The notes under the pieces: generated by a model
Told to the model about the DNA's origin: nothing
What the model saw: the letters and a program-made list of their open reading frames with translations, nothing else
The model's database searches: none
Shown here: in pieces, positions 9,442 through 19,518 of the stretch
How the letters are laid out: the number at the start of each line of letters is the position of its first letter
How positions within the stretch are numbered: position 1 is the stretch's first letter
Assembly (NCBI GenBank): GCA_021441665.1
Contig: JAGYYN010037578.1
Coordinates: forward strand, 1 to 20,459
DNA length: 20,459 nucleotides
DNA from: Euplotes cf. woodruffi 2 WChen-2021
Lineage: Eukaryota; Ciliophora; Spirotrichea; Euplotida; Euplotidae
Direction: 5' to 3'
Program-made: the position numbers and the translations under genes

Positions 9442-12400
9442 ATGTTCGGAAAACTTGGAAAGAAATGGAGGGCTTTTAATGCCTACAAAAATCTGAGGAG
9501 TCTGTGGAACGAGTACAATACAGCCAATGAGAAAGGAGACGACCTTTTGAAATCTGAGAAACTTAACGAATTTTTAAAAACTTTTAAATAAATCAGCAGC
9601 AGTTTTGCTGAGCCAGACGTCGGCTGCAAAATCTATTGACCTCGAGAGCATTTTCAACGAGATCGCTGAAGTGCTCGAAGCAGTGATCGAGAACATAATC
9701 ACCTACGACGATACTACCGGCAGGGTTGAAGGAATGAGCACATTTACCGAGTTTCTCGATAACCTGCTCGAGATCGGACTTTTAATTTTAAATAATCCGA
9801 AGTATCGTGACAAAATTACGAATTCAAAAACCCTAATTAAGAAGATTGTCGATCTGCTTGACAAAGTAGAAAACAGAAAAGCCAAGCTAATAATTGTTAA
9901 GGTAAACATTGCTCTTCTGCTTCTCAACCTTTTTAGATGCTCGCGATGCTCGGCAAGAAGCTCGAAGACAAGATGGAGTTTGTTAAGAACGAAGGATTCA
10001 AAAAGCTTCTCCTCCTCGGCGGAGATAAAAACATCAGAAAGGAGATTATGAAGACTCTCAAGCTCTACGTCGATGTTAATATCGAAGAAGAAGAGACGAA
10101 GTCAAACAAAGCACAACTAGCCTCTGATCTTAGTGATTCAAGCCGAGGGGCCCAATCGGAAAAGATTGAAAATCAGCAGCTTGGCGCTGAAGAAAATAAA
10201 GGAGACCTAAAAGGAAAATTAAAAAATATCGCAAAGGAATTTAAAGATATTTTAGGATTCAACGAAAAGAAAAATACTAAGACTGACGAAAACAATAAAC
10301 ACCTGATCCCCAGCACTGAAGAAGACCCAGCTGATGATAGAGATAATAATGCTGATAAGGAACCGTTTGACATCGATTTCCCACCAAATGCAGAATCGCT
10401 TAAAGAGTTCCTGAAGGAGTTTAAAACCTCTGCTGCAGAAGAAGGAGGCAGAAGCAGCATTTTTGAGCTCCTTGAGGAAAACACGAAGGAGCTAAGTACG
10501 AATGAAGTTGAAAGAATAACCTGAAACTCATTATTCTTTAAACGTAAAAATAAAAAGATTATCGAGGAGGACGACTGCTATCTGTCTTATGAAAAGAAAC
10601 CAATCCAAAGACTTTCTGATATTGGAGCACGACATTCTCAGCTAAATCGTAAATCTAATATTCAAAATGAAGAAGCAAAAGGTGAAGCAGCTCAGAGCAA
10701 GCAGGCCCAGCCGGAAGAGAAAAAGTCAGAAGAACTTTACTATCAGTTGATGAGGCTGCAAGGAATCTTTTCTTCTATTTGCGATAAATTATTTGAAAAC
10801 AATGCTGGATCTGGACTTCAACTCGGTCTAATAGGGATCTTATCAAATCTTATCTCGAATTCTAAAAATAACCACGTTGAGTTCATAAAAATAAATGGTT
10901 ACAATATCCTTAATCTGTTTTTCAGCACGATAAGAGACTACTCGACTGAAAGCGGTCAGAATTTTTTGAACTCAATTTTTGAATTACTGAACAAAATAAT
11001 ATTTTCTGGTTCGAACTCGACCAAAATTCAAAACATCGAGGCTTTTGGAGTCGTTCTTGAGCTCATCGGGAACTCAAGACAAAGACTTGTAATAGAAAAG
11101 GCTTTGGACATAGTCTTGGCAATCCTCAAGAAGAACTCATTCAACTGAGTTGCATTTTTCATGATGAACGGGTTCTTAGAAGTCGACAAGCTGCTCCACA
11201 GGCTCTTACTGTCGGAAAGCGATTTGGAAGACTGAAAGAACAGTGAAAAATTCAAAAACTTCGTGGCCCAAAATGGCGAGTTTACTCTGAAATCAGTCAA
11301 AAACTTTATCACGAATGAAGACAAGTCGTCGAGCATGGAGGAAGAAAAGGTATCGAAGGAAAGTCAGAGCTCTAACCTCCAGGAATCGACGAAAGAAGAT
11401 AACGACATAGACATCAACGACATCGACATCGATGAGATTGACATATCCGAGCTTATTCAGGAAAGATTTGAAAAAGCTGAAGATAAAATGGACGATGTCG
11501 ATGATGTTCAGTCCGACAGCTCTGCTAATATCGTCGAACATGAAATAACACAAGAGGCAAAGTTTAAATTATTCAAAACTGTCGATAGCATCTCAGTATA
11601 TTGAAACATGGTCCTTAATGATCTTAGAGTCTTTGACATTCCTGAGATTTACTCCTCGTTCTTACTGAAGTATCGAAACAAGTTGCAAAAGGAAGAATGT
11701 GAAGTGATGCTCAATACAATCTCGGCGCTGATTGAAGACAAGAACTACAGATGAACAAAAGAAAGATACATGTATAGAAGCTGACAAGATATTGCATCGA
11801 CTCTATTTAACATGTTTAAGATATTTATCGAAGAGTTTAACTCGCCTTCTTCTAACTTTGATAAATACAAGCTCTACACAACTTTAATGAAGCTCATCGA
11901 TCATAATATCATCATGATGAATGCAGAGATTGTGCTTGGACTCAAGATAGAAAGCTCAGCGTCTGTCTCTCGCAAGATCAGCACTGACAACAATATGAAC
12001 CTGCTTGTAAGAAGTGGTAATGATTTACTTGTCATGCTTATTGAGAATATCATCTGAATGAAGAGAAGCTCAAGTGAAGATGATCGAAAGATGATACAAC
12101 TGCTGTTGCTCTTCACTCATTTTGTGAAAGCTTCACAAGAGACGCTTGAAAGCAACGAGTTGATTAAAGAAGTAACATTTGGCTTAAAGCAAAACCCAGA
12201 CTATAAAAACTTCACTTACGTTGTGTTCGCACTCCTCTTCGCAAAGGAGTACAATCCAAGATCGCAGTTGCTGAAGGAAATGTACTTCACAAAGCCTCAG
12301 AACATTAAGGAGCTGGTCAGTGACATGATTAGCGAAAGCAAAGATGCAGTGCAGAAAAACTCAGCTGAAAAGGTCGAAACACTACTCACAATAACTCTTT

Positions 12401-15400
12401 TGTGAGAGAACTCTATTCGTAATAAAGAAAGCCTGGATTGCTGCATCGACATCAGAGCGTTTGTTAAAGATTTTCAGAGCTTACACCTCGATCCAAAGCA
12501 GCAGAACTTAATACTAAGTTGTCTACTTGAACTCTGCAGCGAGAAGGTTGAGGGTGGCAATTTCGAATTCAAAAATTATTTACAAAATATCGCTGAAATC
12601 GTAGACATTCATAGCTCAGTCCTCAGAATGATAAAGGAGACTCTTGACCACGTGCATTCCAACACGATCTTATCAGAAAAATACGGGAAAACACAGATTG
12701 TCAGAGAAAGTGGAGGAATCGAAGTTGGGCATGATCTCGACCTGGAAAACTTGCATTTTGACGAAAATGAATTCAGCTCCTCCGATGACGCAACTGTTAT
12801 ACTTCGAGAATGCGAAATATTGAATCTGCTAATACTTTCATGTCTCGAAATTGATGAAGAAGTTGCAATTGAGTTCTTATGCTCCTTTAGCGAATATGTG
12901 AGGTCAAATGGACAAAACTCTTACCTTTTAATGAGACTAGAAATAACCGATCTATTATTGACAATTATTAAGGAGCTTCCGTATAATAACATTTTATTCC
13001 AGCCAATAATCAACTTAATTTTTAGCATTTTTAACTTAGGAATCTCGATTGAAGACGACTTACTGTTCTATTCGAACTTTTACAATTCATCAAGAATAAA
13101 TACAATCTTTTTGGAAGGGTGACTTGATGCACTCAGACACAGCACATTCCCAGTACATTTCGACTTCCCACAGACATCGAATTCCTTTTCTCTGTCAAGC
13201 TTTTTATCTGAAAAGCAGGCACATGATAAAATCAAGTTGGAAATATACGAGGCAGGGCGGCTGCAAGTAATGCCAACTAACAAGATCGGGTACACATGAC
13301 TATTTTGGATCAAAATGAAAAAGCTATACGAGAAAATGCCACTTATAAAAATCATCGACAACAGCAATCAGCCGCAAATCGATATTTGGTATTCTGTCAG
13401 GCGAGTCTTTGATAAACAAAATAAAGTCGATGAGTACATCAGGAAAGAATCACTTGACAACAACTACGAAAGAACCAGTTCGAATGCTCCAAACATCCAG
13501 ATTGAGAAAACTGAGCACGAAGTTTATGTTAAGTTCGGCTATGAGCAGGAAACCAAGTTCTTGATCGACAAAGAGCTCGGAATAGAAATAGACAAGCCAG
13601 TTATGGTGTCAATATCGCACAATAAATACCAATTCTCGCTGTATTTTAACAACCAAGAAGTCGTGTCAATCAAGAACCCGATTTACCCGTATTCAAACGT
13701 GTCAAAAGAAAAGCCTTGTCGAGTTCAGTTTCAAGCCGTCGACAAAGTGCTCTCAATGGTCAACTTATTCGAAGGGTCAATGAGCCAAGATATGATTGAG
13801 CTTATATACAATCGAGGCGAAGTAGATATTACTCAATACGACAAAGAAGTATCTGAAATCGCGAATAGCAAAACGATAAAGCTGCTCACTAAATTCCCGA
13901 TAAACTACGTGATGCAGAATAACATCGACAGGCAGTGGGTAAAGAAAGTGTGAGTTGAACGAGAGAATACATCAAATAATCTTAATTTCTCAATCTCGAT
14001 CAAGACGCTTGACTACCCAATAACTTTAAAGCTGAAGCAGTATAAACCAAATTATTTGAATTCTTTAAACATTGCGAATAATGCAAAGTTGAAGAAAACT
14101 ATGATTGAAAATCAGTATAAGTATCCTGTTATCAATGTCCTTACACTCAAAGAATTTATGAGCAACAACAAGACTTTTTCATTTATCATGAGCATCCTCA
14201 AAGGTGATGATGAAAACGATAAATCTGCTGCTATCGCTGTCCAAATTCTTGCCTATTTGATGACTAAAAACCACAAGTTTTTATCAATCTTCGAGTCGCT
14301 CAAAGGAATTGATATGCTCAAGTCCATCCTTGTGGAGCACGACTCGAATAATATTTTTAAAGATGAAATGGTTGATCTTTTATTCCAGATCTTGTGCAAC
14401 GATGTCGATGCGGGGAAGAATATCGACCCGTTGACTTATATAAAAGACGATCATTTACCGATAATTCTTCCATCCAGAATTGAGTTTTAAAATCTGATCC
14501 TGCAGTGCATTGAGACCTTATCACCCCAAAATAGTCTCAAGTTCCTCGAGAAACTCACAATCCTGCTTAAAAACGAAAGAAACTTCAAGTTCTTCAGAGA
14601 CACAGTTGGCATCGAAGTTTTGTTTAAGATTTTCAACCAAGAAATTGGAGCTAATAAGCTTATTATTCACGAAGAAGCAATCACGATGTTTGAGCTCTTC
14701 GTCGAGCAGATGGAAAACAATAAAGACGACATCGTTAAGTACTTTGACTATTTAATCGGAGCGAAGTACTCTGTGTCGATCAATCAAAGAATGGAACATA
14801 TTATTGTCGATAGTCTTTCTGTCCTTTGCGTTCATTTGGCAATTAAAAACAGCCAAATACTCTTTGATAAGATCAACAGCTACGGATTAAGCACGATAAT
14901 TTACGGATTGTTTATGTACGAATCCTGGGGAATCACTGACTATATGCTTAAGTTCGTATGCCTGTGTCTTGAGCTTTCACCAAAGATCAAAAGCAGCTTT
15001 GTCAAGGCAAAAGGAATAGAAATGATGGTAGCTTATTTATCAGACCAAAACTCAACCTCAATCCCGTTACTACAAACACTGATCGATTTCAGCGTGAATA
15101 AGTTCACAATCCCAAGTGCCTTGTTCCCTCCAAATTCCTCGATTGTTCATTCTGTGATAAATAAGTCGAAAATTGGGCATTTAATCCTGACAGAATCGAA
15201 TATCAAAAAGTCTGAAGAAAACTTAAGGATTGTTTACCCACAAATGTATGAGGCACTTCTCAATATGATGTCGATGGTTGAGCAAGACTCAAATAAGATG
15301 GTTGCAACTCTTCTAAAGAAACTAGAGAACCGACTAACTGAGTGCAAAGAAGACTGAGAGACACTCATGAAAGTTAATTTCTTCCTTTGGGCCTATGAAT

Positions 15401-16620
15401 ACCTCATCAACTCAGACTCGACACCTTCAAACGAGGAAAAAGAAGAAAGCTCTAAAGGATCACACGACCATAAGTCCCTTCTTTCATCGACTGGAGAGAT
15501 CTTAAAAGTGAGATCGAACGATACAGCTTCTTTTATTGAAACAAAGAGCGAAAGTGAAGTTCGCAGTCAGCCAAGAAGTCATAAAATCCTGTACAAAATC
15601 CTAACATTGCTTTCAATTGAAGACTTGAAGAGCTCATCGAAGCAATCAAGGTTATTTGAAAATCTCAAGAAAGTTCCGTCATCTGTGGACTTCATCCAAG
15701 TTAAAATTATTAAGTTGATCATAAAGCACTTGATCAAAAACTATAAGCTAAAGGAAGACGAAAGCATTGACCTGTGCAAGAACCTATGGTATCTGTTTTC
15801 CAACCTTAACGACTTGATTTCATTTAATGCATCGATCATTTTGATAATCATGAAGCTAATCAACGTCCTTATTAGTAAAAATTCTGAAGAATGAAGAAAG
15901 AACATTATGAAGTCGGGATTAAAAGATCTCCGAAACAGTCTGCTAATTATGCTCATAAACACAAGCAGCTCCTTTAACGATAGAATTGTGGACACTTTGA
16001 AGAACTTTAACTTTGAAGTCGTTGCTTCCAAGCAGGAGTTCCGAGACAGCCAGTGCATTGCATTTTTACTTAAGTATCTATTCACCACAAAAGACAAGGA
16101 AGGCCAAGAGCACTGCCTCAATGTACTAATTAACGAAGCGTCAAGGTCTGAAGAAAATATAAAAGCAATCAAGGAATGCCTCAAGCCTTCCCCTCAGCTC
16201 ATCAAATTCGTGACGATGCAGCAGCAAAATGATTTTGATGAAAAGCCGTCGTCAAAACCAAAAAAGAAGCTGCCGACCGACCCAGAAGAACTGCAAAAGT
16301 GGTTTGAGGACTTAGACAACCAAGATGTCCCAATTGTTCTGTTCTTGCAGCTGATTAACACTCATAAGGAAACTGTTTTGAAACCGGTCATTGAAAGGCT
16401 GGACAAAGTTACTAAACCGATTGAAAGCTCAATTCACGATGAGTCAATCAAAAATTTTGAAAAGAGGAGCAAAAATAGAATGAAGTGCTATGACCTGCTT
16501 TCAAAGGACAAAACATCAACTCAAAAGGTCATTTCAGACTGTCAGAAGAAATACGAGAAATCTCTCAAAGCGATAAAAGACAAGTCTCCTCTTCTTTTTA
16601 GTGGAATTAATGTTGAATAG
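9442..16620 (+). CDS. Giant helical-repeat protein with central ConA-like domain, BEACH-protein-like N-terminal architecture
   Basis: The predicted product has about 2380 residues and begins MFGKLGKKWRAFNAYKNLRSL. A +1 shift at AAA-TAA (9586-9591) and a 35-nt intron (9902-9936, GTAAAC...TTTAG) give one frame to TAG at 16618-16620. About a dozen in-frame TGA codons are read as Cys. Most of the protein is leucine-rich helical sequence like armadillo/HEAT arrays, with an acidic low-complexity insert (DIDINDIDIDEIDI, near 11410-11450). Around residues 1215-1460 a beta-rich segment (GYTCLFWIKM, VMVSISHNKYQFSLYFNNQEV, VNLFEGSMSQDMIELIYNRG) resembles the lectin-like sandwich that sits among ARM repeats in BEACH proteins such as neurobeachin or WDFY3. 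No PH, BEACH or WD40 part follows. One in-frame TAA at 14488-14490 lies within clearly coding sequence. Function unknown; a membrane-traffic scaffold would fit the architecture, which is inference. Confidence 0.85.
9586..9591 (+). other. AAA-TAA +1 frameshift site in the helical-repeat gene
   Basis: The first 48 codons from ATG 9442 run to FLKTFK at AAA TAA A. Skipping the T continues K-S-A-A-V-L-L-S-Q-T-S-A-A-K into the frame that is open to the intron at 9902. The upstream part (KKWRAFNAYKNLRSLW) has the composition of real protein, so the site is unlikely to be a mere stop before a downstream start. Confidence 0.8.
11402..11447 (+). repeat. GACATC-type hexamer run coding Asp-Ile repeats
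   Basis: Degenerate GACAT(A/C) units encode an alternating aspartate/isoleucine tract in the helical-repeat protein. It is probably a replication-slippage repeat in a disordered acidic linker. Confidence 0.6.
14488..14490 (+). other. In-frame TAA inside the helical-repeat gene
   Basis: The codons read PSRIEF-TAA-NLILQCIETLSPQNSLKF. Both sides are coding in the same frame, with no base gained or lost, so this is not the AAA-TAA type of shift (preceding codon TTT). No credible intron spans it: the only frame-preserving GT...AG pairs nearby use a GTCGAT donor and would remove coding-like sequence. It may be a base change, a sequencing error or a read-through stop. Confidence 0.85.
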
Positions 16621-16879
16621 ATAAGATTTTTAAATATCCATTTCAATTCATAATTACTCTTTTTTTATTTTATATACAATAAAAATTAGCTGACTCAAAA
16701 AGTATTTAAGAGATTAAAAAAATTTATTCTTTAATATCTAACAAATAAAAAAATATATCCATTACTGTAATATGACATCCGACTAAATCAAAATTAAAAT
16801 TAATAATTTCAATTTTTGAGTGTGAAGCAAAACCAGAATCTTAATTTTTGGAATATTGAGATAAATGAATATTTAATTT
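16621..16879. other. Tail-to-tail AT-rich spacer with breakage-like motifs
   Basis: These 259 bp separate the stops of the helical-repeat gene (+) and the exosome-subunit gene (-). No open frame is present. AATTGAAATT on the minus strand (16805-16814) fits all ten positions of the E. crassus breakage consensus and AATTGAAATG (16639-16648) fits nine, the latter 19 bp past the stop at 16620. Two chromosome ends would have to form here if the two genes lie on separate nanochromosomes. Confidence 0.35.
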
Positions 16880-17777
16880 CTAATCGCTCTGGCTAAGGTA
16901 CCTCTTACTCGCTTCTTCAGATCACGACTTAATAATTTCTTTTAGCAAGCTTATCGGAATCGTGATATCTCTGCTGTTGGTCTATTATTAATTATTGTAC
17001 TTATTTTGCAAACTAAAATGAATATAATTATACCTGCTGAAAGGAAACCTTCGACTGTTCATGGCCGTTGATAGCAACCAACATCTCTGCGTCTAAATAA
17101 ATATCTTCTTCGTCTTTATCTGGATCGACGATTAAATATAAATTTTCCTTTTTGCATATTTTGTCCTTAAGCAAAATTCCTACTTTCATTACAGAGAATG
17201 CGCCATTCAGAGTTAAAAGCAGTGGAGAGTCTTCATCACTCATTGTGCTTGCCTCGGGCATGTAAGGATGGGTTTCGTTGAACCTCTTCACTAGCTTTGG
17301 AATCCCAGCAGCGATCGCAGTTTCAATATTGCCGCTGTTGCTTATTATATGGGCGACCAGAGTGAGTTTTACATTTTTAAAGGCTTCAGAGTTAATATTT
17401 ACTGATATCTGCTCTTGTATCAATTGCTTTAGGAAATCCTTATTTGCCAAGCTGTCTCCAGACATCACGAAATCTATAGTCCCCTGCTTTTCACTTGTTT
17501 CATTCGACGCGATCTCGGAAGATGCTTTGTACTCAACTGAATAAAATTGGCTTGAAGCAGAGGCCAGTTTGCTATTGCAAATATTCGAAGAAACAACAAT
17601 GCTGAGAAGGCAGACTGTTCCTTCAAGATTAACAGATACAGATGCGCCTTCACAATCGCTAATTGTAATCAGTCTGTGGTGGGTGAGATCTCTCGCGTTG
17701 TATCGTACTTTTTCTTGGTCGATGAGAAGTTCGTAGTACTTCTTTGGCTGCAGCGCGTGTATCACAGTGTGTTTCAT
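16880..17777 (-). CDS. RNase PH-fold exosome subunit, probably RRP43-like
   Basis: The product of about 281 residues begins MKHTVIHALQPKKYYELLI at ATG 17777 (the upstream in-frame codon at 17789 is TTG, not a start in eukaryotes). One 52-nt intron (16982-17033, GTATAA...AATAG) joins VSFQQ to TNSRDITIPISLLKEIIK, with a TGA Cys in the second exon, and ends at TAG. The features fit the catalytically inactive RNase PH-like subunits of the exosome ring (RRP42, RRP43, RRP45): an N-terminal LxPxxYY segment, a mid-part of about 110 residues, then LIVDPDKDEEDIYLDAEMLVAINGH, which corresponds to the VDPTxEEE motif of these proteins. The opening and length favour RRP43 (EXOSC8 in animals). The sequence is divergent, and RRP42 or RRP45 is possible. 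The gene runs tail to tail with the helical-repeat gene. Confidence 0.75.
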
Positions 17778-18066
17778 CTTTTTATTCAATTATTATTAGT
17801 AATTTATTGTGGCGTTAAAAGTTTTATTTGCAAAAATTGAACAAGAAATTACGTAATCAATAGAACTTGATTCTATTTTTAACTAATTTATAAACTTTCT
17901 GTTCGATTGATTTTTTTTCCTATAAGCATAGCTAAGTTTTTAGCCTTTACTAACAAAAATACAATACTTATTAAAAGGATTTGCTTATTTCGCGAATAAT
18001 AAAAAAAATAGTGAAATATTTTTATTTATAGACATTACAATTTGATTTTTTTAAATGTCACTGCAA
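17778..18066. other. AT-rich spacer between PEX13-like stop and exosome-subunit start
   Basis: No open frame or RNA gene is visible in 289 bp. AATTGAATAA (minus strand, 17782-17791) and AATTGAACAA (plus strand, 17835-17844) each match the breakage consensus at 9 of 10 positions, differing only at its weakly conserved seventh or eighth base. Confidence 0.3.
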
Positions 18067-18813
18067 TTACTTTGAAAATATCATCTTCTTTAGTGAAAGA
18101 TAGAAGAATCTTATGACCATCAATCCGATTACTATTTGAAGTGCTTTCATGATCTTTTCTAGTATTTGAACTTGCTTGCTTAATTCCTGTGATGAAAGAT
18201 CATTTTGATAAAAGTATTCGTGGACTTTCTGCTTTGTCCATTCTCGTGCCCAGCCAACATTTGATATAACAAGTGCTCCAAGAGCCATCAGTAGTGTTTT
18301 TGATCCGCTGAAGATCCATACAAAGAACTTCTTCATGAGAACAGCAAAGCCACCGATTCCATTCGCATTATACTCGATCATTTGAGCGGCTTGTCATATT
18401 GAAAATACGTATTGATTCATTGAGTTTAGGAAGCCGCCTTGGTTTGAGCCATACATCCCTCCGTACATAGACGAGTAAGGACTGTACATGCCTCCGCCGT
18501 ACATTCCTCCCCCATACATGCCTCCTCCATATCGGTTGTATCCGTAGCCAGAGCCATACTGGTTTCTGTTCATCATTGAGTTCGCTGTCGTACTTCCTGT
18601 AGCCGTACCTGCAGCCGGTGCTGCTGTGGGTGACGTTGACGCAGACGCTGGAGACTTATGCAGTGTTGAAGAGTCCCCCTTCTGCATTGCATTTGCTGCT
18701 AACGCCTGGGGATTCGCAGATATATCTGCTCCGCTCGGAGTGATGATATCGTTTGCATTTGGCGAAGACGTCAGTGCGGTGGCTTTTGTTTGCCATGGTT
18801 TTGGAGCAGACAT
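18067..18813 (-). CDS. PEX13: PEX13-like peroxisomal membrane docking protein
   Basis: The predicted protein has 248 residues, MSAPKPWQTKA to LKKMIFSK, without introns and with one in-frame TGA (Cys) at 18391-18393 (YVFSICQAAQ). PEX13 sits in the peroxisome membrane and docks the import receptors with PEX14. The evidence is the PKPW N-terminus, an Ala/Thr/Ser-rich linker, a Tyr/Gly/Met-rich tract (YGGGM repeated), then a conserved-looking helical part with two hydrophobic segments (TLLMALGALVISNVGWA and IVIGLMVIRFFYLSL) and a basic tail, the order seen in the Peroxin-13 N-terminal family. There is no SH3 domain after it, unlike yeast and animal PEX13 but like plant-type forms. The name rests on architecture and composition, so a different YG-rich membrane protein is possible. 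Confidence 0.65.
18487..18531 (-). repeat. Three 15-bp tandem units (YGGGM) in the PEX13-like gene
   Basis: Three near-identical 15-bp units encode three copies of YGGGM. Third-position differences between units show that the array is not a very recent slippage product. Confidence 0.85.
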
Positions 18814-18823
18814 TTATATTTTT

Positions 18824-18833
18824 GATTTCAATA
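18824..18833 (-). promoter_or_regulatory. Match to Euplotes chromosome-breakage motif upstream of PEX13-like gene
   Basis: TATTGAAATC on the minus strand fits all ten positions of HATTGAAaHH and ends 10 bp before the ATG at 18813. Such a short leader would be extreme but Euplotes nanochromosomes do have very short 5' flanks. Chance occurrence cannot be excluded. Confidence 0.3.
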
Positions 18834-19207
18834 ATATACTTTTATTAATAGTATATGACCAAGGTATTTAAAATTAGAGATTAGATATGAATTACTGGTG
18901 CCAAATAATATAAAGTCAAGATAAACATAAAACATATATAAACTCTGACCAAAACATCAAATTCGTATTAAATACTTTTTATTAACTATATATAATAGTT
19001 AAAAGAAAATAATTAAATTTTGTTATTATTACTTAGTAAAAAATACAAGTATTTATTTAGACTGAACTCCCATCGAAATTTACATTTCATTTATTAACTT
19101 AAATTAAAAAAATATCAAAAAGCTAGAAAAAAAATGAAGAAAAAATTAAAATAAATCATATATATTGTTTAAAACTAAATATAAGCAAATTTTGTATTAT
19201 AAAATTT

Positions 19208-19426
19208 GCATTTTAAGAATTAAAATAAAGGCACTGAAATAAAATTTTAAGTCAATAGTAAATAAAGGCAATTTAAAAATAACTCCAAATCATTTATAAA
19301 TATTATTTCTACGAATTTTATAAATTAATAGGCATAATATAACAAAATCTAAATTTGCTGTTTTATTATAAAGATTACAAGCATTTTAAGAATAAATTTT
19401 CAGTCTTCGGTAAATTTAACTCCAAA
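19208..19426. repeat. Degenerate direct duplication in the SPT5 upstream region
   Basis: GCATTTTAAGAAT occurs at 19208-19220 and 19381-19393, and AACTCCAAA follows each copy (19281-19289 and 19418-19426), with similar sequence around. The first copy is about 36 bp longer because AATAAAGGCA is itself doubled (19224-19233 and 19261-19270). Confidence 0.5.
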
Positions 19427-19518
19427 AGCTTAATATAATAAAAAACCCTGAGGCCGATATTAAGTCTCAAGCTCGTAGTAATAATCATTAAAATTGACTA
19501 AAAATTGCATTTAAAATA

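Larger units (their letters stand above)
18814..19518. other. AT-rich intergenic region between divergent PEX13-like and SPT5 genes
   Basis: About 705 bp, strongly AT-rich, with no credible open frame. It contains a degenerate direct duplication at about 19180-19290 and 19350-19430 and a breakage-like motif at 18824. It should carry the promoters of both genes. Confidence 0.5.

Noticed and set aside
14488-14755. +1 shift at TTT-TAA into the second frame, open to 14755
   Set aside because: That frame is Ser/Lys-rich shadow sequence and soon closes, while the zero frame after the TAA encodes leucine-rich helices like the rest of the protein.
9442-16620. TGA as tryptophan (Blepharisma or mitochondrial type code)
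   Set aside because: At conserved places (SMC4 LIExLLFVFG and IYxMDEID, HAD DWDDTLLxTS) cysteine fits and tryptophan does not, and the AAA-TAA shifts also point to Euplotes.
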